The notes below the pieces were generated by a model. It saw only the letters and a program-made list of their open reading frames with translations. It did no database searches and was not told the origin of the DNA. Positions 1 through 6,698 of a stretch of DNA of 11,708 bases are shown piece after piece (positions within the stretch are counted from its first letter, which is position 1; the number at the start of each line of letters is the position of its first letter). Made by a program: the position numbers and the translations under genes. Source of the DNA: Acidimicrobiales bacterium (lineage in GTDB: Bacteria; Actinomycetota; Acidimicrobiia; Acidimicrobiales; Acidimicrobilacustridaceae); assembly GCA_023261915.1 (NCBI GenBank), contig JALRFT010000149.1, forward strand, positions 1 through 11,708. The letters are read 5' to 3'.

Positions 1-809
1 CCCTCGCCGGAGTTCGACGGGACCAGTTGGAGATCTTCACCAAGGTCTACTGGCCGACCTCGGCCGGCCCGAACGGTCGGGGACTGTCCCGCAAGCACAT
101 CATGGAGTCGATCGACGGGTCACTGCAGCGGCTCGGCACGGACTACGTCGATCTCTACCAGGCGCATCGTTACGACCACGAGACCCCACTCGAGGAAACC
201 ATGGTGGCCTTCGCCGACCTGGTCCGCCAAGGCAAGGTGCTCTACGTCGGGGTGTCGGAGTGGACTGCTGAACAGTTGCGGGCTGCTGCGGCGCTCGCCG
301 CCGAATTACGGATCCCTCTCGTGTCGAATCAGCCGCAGTACTCGATGCTCTGGCGGGTTATCGAGGCCGAGGTCATTCCGGCGTGTGAGGAACTCGGCAT
401 CGGTCAGATTGTCTGGTCGCCCATGGCTCAGGGCGTGCTTACAGGCAAGTACCGGCCCGGTGAGCCGGTGCCTACAGCGTCGCGCGCCGAGGATCCCAAC
501 GGCGGCTCGGACTTCGTGCGTCGCTGGTTGTCGCCCCCGGTGCTCGAGGCGGTGGCGGAACTGGTTCCGCTCGCTGCCGAGGCCGGTATCTCCATGGTGC
601 AGATGGCCGTGGCCTGGGTGCTCCGGCAGGAGAATGTCTCGTCGGCGATCGTGGGAGCGTCCCGGCCTGAACAGCTCGACGAGTCGGTGTCGGCCTCCGG
701 TGTCATCCTCGACACTGATCTCCTCGCCGCCATCGATCGTGTCCTCGCCGACGTCGTCATTGACGACCCTGGGCAGACCGCTCAGTCCAGCCCTCCCCAG
801 CGGCCCTGA
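1..809 (+). CDS. Aldo/keto reductase, Kv-beta-like (AKR6/AKR14 type), 5' partial
   Basis: Probable NADPH-dependent oxidoreductase that reduces aldehydes or ketones; the true substrate cannot be told. The reading frame is open from base 3, in phase with a TTG at 27, and the residues before it (LAGVRRDQ) fit the family, so the gene runs off the left edge and the TTG is not a real start. Visible family marks are TKV with the catalytic Lys (bases 42-44), GLSRKHI, the LGTDYVDLYQAHRYD block with the catalytic His (bases 165-167), VGVSEW, SNQPQYSMLWR, WSPMAQGVLTGKY, and a C-terminal cofactor-binding SSAIVGAS. The catalytic Asp and Tyr would lie upstream, outside the window. GLSRKHI and the spacing resemble potassium-channel beta-subunit-like reductases, but His is kept where Kv-beta itself has Asn. 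The gene ends 76 bp before trpF, with no functional link evident. Confidence 0.93.
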   Translation, partial: LAGVRRDQLEIFTKVYWPTSAGPNGRGLSRKHIMESIDGSLQRLGTDYVDLYQAHRYDHETPLEETMVAFADLVRQGKVLYVGVSEWTAEQLRAAAALAAELRIPLVSNQPQYSMLWRVIEAEVIPACEELGIGQIVWSPMAQGVLTGKYRPGEPVPTASRAEDPNGGSDFVRRWLSPPVLEAVAELVPLAAEAGISMVQMAVAWVLRQENVSSAIVGASRPEQLDESVSASGVILDTDLLAAIDRVLADVVIDDPGQTAQSSPPQRP

Positions 810-873
810 CCACCGACGGACCGCAGCGGACGGTAGTGGGGCCGGGAATCAGGTGGGCAGCCCAACGGAGCGG

Positions 874-879
874 TAGCGT
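874..879 (+). promoter_or_regulatory. -10-like TAGCGT for leaderless trpF
   Basis: TAGCGT lies exactly 6 nt before the trpF GTG, and there is no Shine-Dalgarno at a usable distance (the nearest GGAG, 867-870, is 15 nt away). The same hexamer with the same gap precedes the peroxiredoxin gene. No convincing -35 is visible. The leaderless reading is inferred from spacing and repetition across the window. Confidence 0.5.
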
Positions 880-885
880 GTCGCC

Positions 886-1647
886 GTGTTCGTGAAGATC
901 TGCGGTATCACGAATGAGTCCGACGCCCTGATGGCGACGGCCATGGGAGCCGACGCTGTCGGGTTCGTGTTCGCGCCATCCAGCCGCCGTATCCAGCCCA
1001 CCCAGGCCCGCGACATCGCCCGCCGGTTGCCACCGGAAATCCTCACCATCGGGGTGTTTCGGGATGAGACCCCCCAGCGGGTGGTCGAGGTGGTCAATGC
1101 TGCGGGGTTGCGGGGGGTGCAGCTCCACGGGTTCGAGTCAGCCGGCGAGGTGGCGTGGGTACGCAAGCGGGTGCCGTTCGTCATCAAGGCCTTCCCGGTG
1201 GGGCACCCGTTGCTCGACCGCATCGATGATTACGAGGTGGACGCCGTCATGCTCGACGGTGCGCGGCCGGGTTCGGGGGAGGCCTACGACTGGACGGTGG
1301 CTGCTGAACTTGCCCGCCGATACCGCCTGATTCTTGCCGGGGGACTGCGTAACGACACGGTGGCTGGTGCCATTGAGGCCGTGCGGCCGTGGGGGGTGGA
1401 CGTGTCTTCGGGCGTGGAGTCAGCTCCGGGTCACAAGGATGTCCGACTCACTCGCCGGTTCATCAACGCTGCTCGTGCCTACGGCGACGGACCCGAGGCG
1501 GGCGAGATGCTCTTCGGCGGTCCACTCGGCGGACCGATGCCCGCTCGTGACACGGGAGCGGACGAGGTTGCGGCCGAGGTGACTCTGCCGGAGGACACCT
1601 CGGCACAGGGGAGTCTCTACAACTGGGACGAGGACTTCCGGGGCTGA
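886..1647 (+). CDS. trpF: Phosphoribosylanthranilate isomerase with C-terminal extension
   Basis: Catalyses the Amadori rearrangement of N-(5'-phosphoribosyl)anthranilate to CdRP in cytoplasmic tryptophan synthesis. The 253-residue product opens with the typical VKICGIT strand, which fixes the GTG start. The catalytic Cys is C6 and the general acid Asp is D124 in MLDGARPGSGEAYDW. Other family blocks are GADAVGFVFAPSSRRI (21-36), GVQLHG (77-82), LAGGLRNDTV and DVSSGVESAPGHKD (172-185), which includes the phosphate-binding loop. The barrel is complete by about residue 198. TrpF is usually about 200-210 residues, so the final roughly 50 residues, rich in Gly and acidic residues and ending in SLYNWDEDFRG, are an extra tail. 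It is followed after 133 bp by trpB. The absence of trpC and trpD nearby means the pathway genes are split. Confidence 0.95.
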   Translation: MFVKICGITNESDALMATAMGADAVGFVFAPSSRRIQPTQARDIARRLPPEILTIGVFRDETPQRVVEVVNAAGLRGVQLHGFESAGEVAWVRKRVPFVIKAFPVGHPLLDRIDDYEVDAVMLDGARPGSGEAYDWTVAAELARRYRLILAGGLRNDTVAGAIEAVRPWGVDVSSGVESAPGHKDVRLTRRFINAARAYGDGPEAGEMLFGGPLGGPMPARDTGADEVAAEVTLPEDTSAQGSLYNWDEDFRG

Positions 1648-1768
1648 ACCACGGCGTGCGGTGCCATCACGGCGAGGCCCGGATGTTGGGGTGGGAAGCG
1701 AGCCGTGGCCTTCGCCTTCCTCCTCATCTGATCGCTTTTCCGGCTGAGGTGTTGGCGCGGCACTGATC

Positions 1769-1774
1769 TAGGGT
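1769..1774 (+). promoter_or_regulatory. -10-like TAGGGT for leaderless trpB
   Basis: TAGGGT sits 6 nt before the trpB ATG, and no Shine-Dalgarno is present. This suggests that trpBA has its own promoter in the 133-bp gap after trpF, giving a leaderless mRNA. No good -35 is seen. The rest of the gap holds a 7-bp inverted repeat, CCACGGC (1649-1655) and GCCGTGG (1702-1708), with a 46-nt spacer that is too wide to call a terminator. Confidence 0.45.
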
Positions 1775-1780
1775 TGGTCC

Positions 1781-2935
1781 ATGGCACTTGCAGATCCGGG
1801 ACCTTCCGGGCGATTCGGTGACTACGGCGGTCGGTTCGTGCCCGAAACCCTCGTGCCGGCGTGTCAGGAACTCGAGCGGTCCTTCCGCTCGGCATGGGCC
1901 GACCCGGTCTTCCGGACCGAGTTGGATCGCTTGCTCAGTGACTACGCCGGTCGTCCCTCGCCGTTGACCGAGTGCGAGCGCCTCAGCGATGAGCTCGGCT
2001 TCCGGGTGCTGCTCAAGCGTGAGGATCTGAACCACACGGGCTCGCACAAGATCAACAATGTGCTCGGCCAGGCGCTGCTTGCCCGCCGCATGGGTAAGAC
2101 CCGTCTCGTGGCCGAGACCGGCGCCGGTCAGCACGGAGTGGCCTCGGCCACGGCGGCGGCACTCATGGGCATGGAGTGTCGTGTCTACATGGGTGAGGTC
2201 GACATTGAGCGCCAGGCCCTCAACGTGTTCCGCATGCGCCTCCTCGGTGCCGAGGTGGTGCCGGCGACCTCGGGCAGCCGCACTCTCAAGGACGCCGTCA
2301 ACGAGGCGATGCGCGACTGGGTGGCCACGGTCGAAGACACGCACTACTGCCTCGGGTCGGTCATGGGCCCACACCCGTACCCGTGGATGGTTCGCGAGTT
2401 CCACGCCGTCATCGGCAGCGAGGCCCGCGAGCAGTGTGAGCGCCACCTCGGTGGGATGCCTGATGTGGTGACGGCCTGTGTCGGGGGTGGCTCAAACGCC
2501 ATTGGCATCTTCTCGGGCTTCGTTGACACCGACGCCGAACTCGTCGGGGTCGAACCTGCCGGTGGGGCTGCCGTCGGACGCGGGATCCCCGGCGTGGTCC
2601 ACGGGATGCGCAGCTACCTGCTCCAAGACGAATTCGGTCAGGTGCAGGAAGCCCATTCGATCTCGGCGGGCCTCGACTACCCGGGAGTGGGACCCGAGCA
2701 CTCCCATCTGGCCACGATCGGTCGAGCCCGGTACGAACAGGTCACCGACGACGAGGTCATCGAAGCGTTCCAGCTGCTCAGCCGCACCGAGGGGATCATT
2801 CCCGCCCTTGAGCCGGCTCACGCCATTGCGTGGCTCAGTCGGGACCGTGAGGCGCTTGCGGGTCGCACGGTGCTCGTCAACATGTCGGGCCGGGGCGACA
2901 AGGACGTCGCCCAGATGATGGATGTGCTGGGGTGA
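1781..2935 (+). CDS. trpB: Tryptophan synthase beta chain
   Basis: PLP enzyme that joins indole to L-serine to give tryptophan, working in an alpha2-beta2 complex with TrpA that channels indole. The 384-residue length is normal for TrpB1. The Schiff-base lysine is K90 in the HTGSHKINN block, the catalytic Glu is E112 in AETGAGQHG, the PLP phosphate loop is CVGGGSNA (233-240), the COMM-domain-facing GLDYPGVGPEHS starts at 297, and the cofactor ring contact region is NMSGRGDKD (367-375). GRFGDYGGRFVPETL at the N-terminus is the standard opening, so the ATG at 1781 is secure. The stop codon is embedded in GTGA with the trpA start (2932-2935), the classic sign of translational coupling and equal subunit supply. 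A probable own promoter lies just upstream. Confidence 0.98.
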   Translation: MALADPGPSGRFGDYGGRFVPETLVPACQELERSFRSAWADPVFRTELDRLLSDYAGRPSPLTECERLSDELGFRVLLKREDLNHTGSHKINNVLGQALLARRMGKTRLVAETGAGQHGVASATAAALMGMECRVYMGEVDIERQALNVFRMRLLGAEVVPATSGSRTLKDAVNEAMRDWVATVEDTHYCLGSVMGPHPYPWMVREFHAVIGSEAREQCERHLGGMPDVVTACVGGGSNAIGIFSGFVDTDAELVGVEPAGGAAVGRGIPGVVHGMRSYLLQDEFGQVQEAHSISAGLDYPGVGPEHSHLATIGRARYEQVTDDEVIEAFQLLSRTEGIIPALEPAHAIAWLSRDREALAGRTVLVNMSGRGDKDVAQMMDVLG

Positions 2936-3756
2936 GTGAAATCCCCGCCGCACCCGCTGCCCCGGGTGCGCTCGAGGCAGCCCTGCGCGCCGGGCGCGAC
3001 GCCGGGCGCAAGTTGCTGGTGCCTTACCTCACCGGAGGACTAACCGTTGACGGTGATCACTGGCTCGAAGTGCTGCGGGCCGTGGTTGATGCCGGTGCCG
3101 ACGCCGTGGAGATCGGGATCCCGTTCTCCGATCCGGTCATGGATGGCCCCATCATTCAGGAGGCCTCAGAGCGGGCGTTGCAGTCAGGAGCGACGCCGCT
3201 GAGCATCCTCGACGAGTTGCGACGCGCCGACGTTGGTGTCCCACTGGCCGTGATGACCTATTACAACGTCGCCTACCACATGGGTCACGAACGCTTCGCG
3301 GCCGAGTTGGCCGATGCCGGTGTCGCGGCGGCCATCCTGCCGGATCTGCCGTTCGAGGAAGTCGGGCCGTGGGCGGCAGCGGCGGACGCTGCCGGGGTCG
3401 AAACGGTGATGCTGGCGGCCCCCACCGCCCCCGACGATCGACTGCCCGTGGTGTGTGAGCGGGCGCGAGGTTTCGTGTACGCCGTGGGACTACTTGGCGT
3501 GACGGGGGAGCGGGCGGCGCTGGCTACGAGTTCCCTCAAGATCGCCGCCCGACTCAAGGCGGTCACTGACAAGCCGGTGCTCGTTGGTGTGGGGATCTCC
3601 GATGCCGATCAGGCTGTCGAGGTGTGTTCGGTGGCTGACGGGGTGATCGTGGGATCAGCTGTAGTTCGTCGGGTGCTGGCCGGAGAAGGCCCCGCAGGCG
3701 CAGCGGATTTCGTCGGTTCCATCCGGGCTGCGCTTGACGCCTCGATTGATCAGTGA
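2932..3756 (+). CDS. trpA: Tryptophan synthase alpha chain
   Basis: TIM-barrel lyase that cleaves indole-3-glycerol phosphate to indole and glyceraldehyde 3-phosphate; the indole passes through the tunnel to TrpB. The product has 274 residues. The catalytic residues are both present: E60 in VEIGIPFSDP and D71 in VMDGP, matching E49 and D60 of the Salmonella enzyme. PYLTGG (31-36), TYYN (109-112), ILPDLP (135-140), LLGVTG (187-192) with the phosphate-side VGVGIS (218-223) and VIVGSA (238-243) complete the family pattern. The GTG start overlaps the trpB stop by 4 nt. The stop overlaps that of the convergent AtuA-like gene by 7 nt (3750-3756), leaving no room for a dedicated terminator. Confidence 0.98.
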   Translation: MSEIPAAPAAPGALEAALRAGRDAGRKLLVPYLTGGLTVDGDHWLEVLRAVVDAGADAVEIGIPFSDPVMDGPIIQEASERALQSGATPLSILDELRRADVGVPLAVMTYYNVAYHMGHERFAAELADAGVAAAILPDLPFEEVGPWAAAADAAGVETVMLAAPTAPDDRLPVVCERARGFVYAVGLLGVTGERAALATSSLKIAARLKAVTDKPVLVGVGISDADQAVEVCSVADGVIVGSAVVRRVLAGEGPAGAADFVGSIRAALDASIDQ

Positions 3757-5579
3757 GCGACTGCATCTGATCGAGCGAGGAGCACCTCGGGGACCAGCAC
3801 ATTGCTCGCTCGCAGGTACTCGCCGAGGCCCTTGGCCTGAGCGTCGAGACGCATTGATGCGGCGACACCCCGCCCGAGCAGGCCGTGCACGATCCCGTTG
3901 AGCGCCCGAAGGTTGGGAAGGGGCACGATCGACACGGCAAGGTCGTGGGCCTCAGGACCAATCAGTGTGCGCAACCGATCAGCGTCGAGATACCAACACA
4001 GCCAGTCATAGGTCTCGTCGTCACGAGCCCACAGCCCCACGTTGGCGTTACCCCCCTTGTCGCCAGAGCGGGCACCGATGAGCCGACCCAGCGGCACGAG
4101 GGTGGCTGGCTCGTTGGCCCAGTCCCGAGTTGGCGTCGGTAGGTGGGGTCCCGGGGTGTCAACGAGCACGTTGATCGGCGAAGTCTGCGGTGGCGGAGGT
4201 ATCGAGTGCGTTGTGTCGCCGACCCCCACGACAGCAGACACCGTTGACCACGGAAGCAGCACCGGCCAGTAGATGCCAAAGGCGGTGGCATCTCCGGGTG
4301 GGGTAGTGGTGAACATCCCGGGGTACGAGGCCAACAGCATGCTCGTCACCGTGTCGGAGAACGCCCGGCCCACCTTGGACCGATCCGGGTCGGCCACCGA
4401 AACCCGTAACAGTGCCACGGCGGCCTCGTTGGTCGTCGGGTCGGTGTGATCAGCGCGCAGCAGTTCAACCTCGGCCCGGGCGAACCCCGAGGCGCCGCCG
4501 GGGAGTAGGGACCACAGGGTGGACTCGACCAGTGCGGCCTTGGCTTCAATATCGAGTCCGGTGAGCACGAAGGTCATGGCATTTCGCCAACCACCGTCGC
4601 TGTTGATCGCCACTTTGACGCGGTCAGGTGGTGGGAGTCCCACCACACCAGAGATGCGCACCCGGTCCGATCCCTCGTCGCTGAGTCGGATCGAGCCGAG
4701 CTGTACCGAGACGTCGGGGTTCAGGTAGGTCGGCCCCTGGATCTCGTACAGCAACTGGGCGGTCACCGTGCCGAGGGAAACGGTGCCACCGGTTCCGGGG
4801 TGTTTGGTGATGACGCTCGAACCGTCAGAGTGGATCTCAGCAATGGGGAACCCCGGTCGACGCAGATCCTGAATTTCCTCGAAGAAGGCGTAGTTGCCTC
4901 CGGTGCACTGGGTGCCGCACTCGATGACGTGCCCCGCCACGATCGCACCGGCCAGTGCATCCCAGTCGGTGCGTGACCAGCCGAAGTGCCATGCCGCAGG
5001 CCCGAGCACCACTGCGGCATCGGTGACCCGACCAGTGACGACCACATCAGCACCGTCGGCGAGGGCGTCCACGATGCCCCACGCCCCGAGGTAGGCATTG
5101 GCGGTCACCGCAACGACGCCGAGATCATCAAGTGCCTCACCCGTGTCGGTGTTGATCAAGGGGTGGGTGGCGGCAATGGTCTCAAGGTCGGGGAGGAGAT
5201 CGTCGCCGCCCACCCATGCAATGCGGGCGTCGATGCCGTGTTCGGCACACAGCGCCTCAAGTGCGGCGGCACAGCCTTGGGGGTTCTGGCCGCCGGCGTT
5301 GGACACGACCTTGATGCCCCGGGCCACACAGTCCCCGAGCACATCGGCCATCTGGGTGAGGAATGTGCGGGCATAGCCGGCGGTCGGATCCTTCGCCTTC
5401 TGCCGGGCGAGGATGAGCATCGTCAGTTCTGCTAACCAGTCGCCGGTGAGAACATCGATCGGGCCGCCATCCACCATCTCGCGCGCCGCACTCATCCGGT
5501 CCCCAAAGAACCCCGAGCAGTTGGCCACCCGCAACGGTGGAAGCGCAGCGGTGGCAGCGTCAGGGTCAGTGGGGGACAT
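3750..5579 (-). CDS. AtuA/DUF1446 family protein (acyclic terpene utilisation AtuA-like)
   Basis: The 609-residue product has the full two-part layout of the AtuA family. The large N-terminal domain begins RVANCSGFFGDRMSAA (17-32) and carries VLTGDWLAELTM, a VVSNAGGQNP loop (91-100) and ADVVVTGRVTDAA. The C-terminal domain (about 492-600) has the hallmark RSGDKGGNANVG (504-515). AtuA is required for citronellol/geraniol catabolism in Pseudomonas, but its exact reaction is not settled, and many actinobacterial members sit beside acyl-CoA carboxylases. No such partner is here, so the substrate is unknown. I chose the ATG at 5579: an open extension of 26 residues upstream is Pro/Ser-rich and lacks family similarity. 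The gene is divergent from the truncated haemoglobin (43 bp between starts) and tail-to-tail with trpA. Confidence 0.88.
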   Translation of the reverse strand: MSPTDPDAATAALPPLRVANCSGFFGDRMSAAREMVDGGPIDVLTGDWLAELTMLILARQKAKDPTAGYARTFLTQMADVLGDCVARGIKVVSNAGGQNPQGCAAALEALCAEHGIDARIAWVGGDDLLPDLETIAATHPLINTDTGEALDDLGVVAVTANAYLGAWGIVDALADGADVVVTGRVTDAAVVLGPAAWHFGWSRTDWDALAGAIVAGHVIECGTQCTGGNYAFFEEIQDLRRPGFPIAEIHSDGSSVITKHPGTGGTVSLGTVTAQLLYEIQGPTYLNPDVSVQLGSIRLSDEGSDRVRISGVVGLPPPDRVKVAINSDGGWRNAMTFVLTGLDIEAKAALVESTLWSLLPGGASGFARAEVELLRADHTDPTTNEAAVALLRVSVADPDRSKVGRAFSDTVTSMLLASYPGMFTTTPPGDATAFGIYWPVLLPWSTVSAVVGVGDTTHSIPPPPQTSPINVLVDTPGPHLPTPTRDWANEPATLVPLGRLIGARSGDKGGNANVGLWARDDETYDWLCWYLDADRLRTLIGPEAHDLAVSIVPLPNLRALNGIVHGLLGRGVAASMRLDAQAKGLGEYLRASNVLVPEVLLARSDAVAH

Positions 5580-5585
5580 GGCTCC

Positions 5586-5591
5586 ATCATG
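5586..5591 (-). promoter_or_regulatory. Possible -10 (CATGAT) for AtuA-like gene
   Basis: On the minus strand CATGAT lies 6 nt before the ATG at 5579, the same spacing as the other leaderless-type sites, but it matches the consensus less well. A GGAG just 2 nt before the ATG is too close for a normal ribosome binding site. The call rests mainly on spacing. Confidence 0.22.
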
Positions 5592-5609
5592 CCTGCCCGC
5601 AGCCACCGG

Positions 5610-5615
5610 TAGGGT
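5610..5615 (+). promoter_or_regulatory. -10-like TAGGGT for truncated haemoglobin gene
   Basis: TAGGGT lies 7 nt before the GTG at 5623, the same hexamer as at trpB. A GGGGAG (5617-5622) abuts the GTG, too close to work as a Shine-Dalgarno for it. It lies in the 43-bp divergent spacer shared with the AtuA-like gene, so the two promoters must overlap. Confidence 0.42.
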
Positions 5616-5622
5616 CGGGGAG

Positions 5623-6048
5623 GTGGGAGAGCACGTTGCGGAACCAACAGGCCACAATCCTGAACCGTCGGGGAATGACCAGTCGCTCTATGACCGGGTT
5701 GGTGGGATGGCCTTCTTCGAAGTGCTCGTCGACCGCTTCTACGACGGGGTCGTGAACGATCCGGTGCTCGCCCCCATGTACCCGGCTGAGGATCTGCCCG
5801 GAGCCCGCCGCCGCCTCACGCTGTTTTTGGCCCAGTACTGGGGCGGACCGGCGATCTACAGCGATGAGCGGGGCCACCCCCGCCTGCGGATGCGTCACGC
5901 CCGCTTTCCCATTGACGATGAGGCGCGTCTCGCCTGGCTCGGTCACATGGGTCGGGCGGTCGCCGATGCGGGTCTCCAACCACGTGAAGAGGCGGAATTC
6001 AGCGGCTATCTCGCCGCAGCGGCCGCTCACCTCCAGAATCTGCCCTGA
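5623..6048 (+). CDS. glbO: Group II truncated haemoglobin (GlbO/trHbO-like)
   Basis: Small haem protein of the 2-on-2 globin fold that binds O2 and other ligands; in mycobacteria GlbO is linked to respiration and to NO or peroxide handling. From the GTG at 5623 it has 141 residues, with a 20-residue Pro/Gly-rich N-terminal extension before the globin start SLYDRVGG. All diagnostic group II residues align with M. tuberculosis GlbO at a constant offset of 17: Tyr B10 = Y40, Tyr CD1 = Y53, proximal His F8 = H92 in RLRMRHA, and Trp G8 = W105. The blocks QYWGGP (71-76) and RGHPRLRMRH (83-92) are nearly identical in type. The frame is open further upstream, but that part overlaps the divergent gene. 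The start is supported by the TAGGGT site. Physiological role here is inferred only from the family. Confidence 0.94.
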   Translation: MGEHVAEPTGHNPEPSGNDQSLYDRVGGMAFFEVLVDRFYDGVVNDPVLAPMYPAEDLPGARRRLTLFLAQYWGGPAIYSDERGHPRLRMRHARFPIDDEARLAWLGHMGRAVADAGLQPREEAEFSGYLAAAAAHLQNLP

Positions 6049-6287
6049 GCGGGTCGGGTGGGGGTTTTCCCAGTAAAGACGCGGAAAACGCGCTGTCCCC
6101 GGTCGATGCCGACGGGGTACACCACCGCAGTGACAGCAGCCGACAGGGCGAATTTCGCCGGTATCCACCCATTTGGCGCGGGTTTTGGCCATGCTGTCGT
6201 CTGGGTGGCCCCAATAAGCGAGCCGTTCCCGGGTCGAGCAGGGACGTCACCCCCCGTACCGGGAAGAAAAAAGGGAGTAGGACCAAC
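6049..6287 (+). other. Intergenic region between haemoglobin and HU genes
   Basis: A 239-bp spacer with no credible coding frame. Just after the haemoglobin stop there is a weak TGGG/CCCA hairpin (6059-6072) and a CGCG-GAAAA-CGCG hairpin (6080-6092), either of which might end the upstream transcript, though neither has a T-tract. The HU gene must have its promoter here because it has a long 5' leader with a good ribosome binding site. I could not pick a -35/-10 pair with normal spacing: TTGGCC (6185-6190) has no -10 at about 17 nt. Confidence 0.4.
6273..6282 (+). promoter_or_regulatory. Ribosome binding site of HU gene
   Basis: A purine-rich stretch holds GGGAG (6273-6277, 10 nt from the ATG) and AGGA (6279-6282, 5 nt from the ATG). 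It stands out because most genes in the window lack any Shine-Dalgarno, and it fits a highly translated leadered mRNA. Confidence 0.75.
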
Positions 6288-6569
6288 ATGAACAAGAGCG
6301 AACTGATCGACGCCATCTCTGAGAGCACCGGCGTTTCGAAGTCTGACACCGAGAAGGTGATGAAGGGCTTCGAAGAGGTCGCCCAGAGCATCGTGAAGTC
6401 GGGCTCGGAGAAGCTGACCATCACTGGTTTCCTGTCGATTGAGCAGGTGCAGCGTAAGGCCCGCACCGGCCGTAACCCCCAGACGGGCGCCACCATTCAG
6501 GTGCCGGCCTCCAAGGCCGTGAAGCTCACCCCCGGCGCCACGCTGAAGAAGGCTGCCAAGGGCGGCTGA
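6288..6569 (+). CDS. hup: HU-family nucleoid DNA-binding protein
   Basis: Dimeric histone-like protein that bends and compacts DNA without strong sequence preference. The 93-residue length matches canonical HU. It begins MNKSELIDAIS, carries the GF(L)S core at 47-50, and has the HU signature RKARTGRNPQTGATIQVPA (56-74), which forms the beta-arm with the DNA-intercalating proline region (RNPQTG). It ends in LKKAAKGG. It lacks the long Lys/Ala/Pro-rich C-terminal tail found in mycobacterial HupB and Streptomyces HupS, so it is the short form. A good ribosome binding site and a strong downstream hairpin suggest an abundant monocistronic transcript. IHF subunits share the fold, but the sequence and host group favour HU. 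Confidence 0.95.
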   Translation: MNKSELIDAISESTGVSKSDTEKVMKGFEEVAQSIVKSGSEKLTITGFLSIEQVQRKARTGRNPQTGATIQVPASKAVKLTPGATLKKAAKGG

Positions 6570-6575
6570 TCTGGC

Positions 6576-6587
6576 GCCCCTCGGGGC
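6576..6587 (+). repeat. Small hairpin after HU stop
   Basis: GCCCC-TC-GGGGC (in practice GCCC with a CTCG loop and GGGC) starts 7 nt after the HU stop. It is a short GC-rich hairpin ahead of the larger one at 6601-6636, and may help protect the 3' end or weaken elongation. Confidence 0.35.
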
Positions 6588-6600
6588 TACCTGAAGTGTT

Positions 6601-6636
6601 CGATGGTGGGGAGCGTTTCGGCGCTCCCCACCGTCG
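6601..6636 (+). terminator. Strong hairpin, probable terminator of HU gene
   Basis: A 15-bp stem (6601-6615 with 6622-6636, one G-U pair and otherwise perfect) closes a 6-nt loop, TTTCGG. It lies 31 nt after the HU stop and 62 nt before the next start. It is followed by CGTTCGG rather than a T-tract, as is common for terminators in GC-rich actinobacteria. An inverted repeat this perfect in a short gap is unlikely by chance. Confidence 0.72.
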
Positions 6637-6686
6637 CGTTCGGGGTCAGGGAGGTTGTCCGGTGGGCGACCCCGCTCGGGCGTGGC

Positions 6687-6692
6687 TAGCGT
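6687..6692 (+). promoter_or_regulatory. -10-like TAGCGT for leaderless peroxiredoxin gene
   Basis: TAGCGT lies exactly 6 nt before the ATG at 6699, identical in hexamer and spacing to the trpF site. No Shine-Dalgarno is present and no clear -35 is seen. Confidence 0.5.
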
Positions 6693-6698
6693 CTCGGC

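Noticed and set aside
27..29. TTG as the start of the aldo/keto reductase
   Set aside because: The frame is open to the window edge, and the preceding residues and the missing Asp/Tyr half of the active site show that the gene begins outside the window.
1649..1708. CCACGGC/GCCGTGG inverted repeat as the trpF terminator
   Set aside because: The 46-nt spacer and 7-bp arms are too weak and could be chance in GC-rich DNA.
1683..1766. 27-codon frame before trpB as a classical trp attenuator leader peptide
   Set aside because: It has only one Trp codon, and no terminator/antiterminator pair follows it, so it was not annotated as a gene.
5413..5622. N-terminal extension of the haemoglobin frame back to 5413
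   Set aside because: It lies antisense within the AtuA-like coding region, reads as low-complexity sequence, and the globin match begins after 5623.
5580..5657. 26-residue N-terminal extension of the AtuA-like protein
   Set aside because: It would overlap the haemoglobin start, has no family similarity, and an ATG with family-typical length follows at 5579.
6601..6636. HU-downstream hairpin as an ANTAR target RNA
   Set aside because: Known ANTAR targets are paired hairpins with A at loop position 1 and G at position 4; this loop is TTTCGG and there is no matching second hexaloop.
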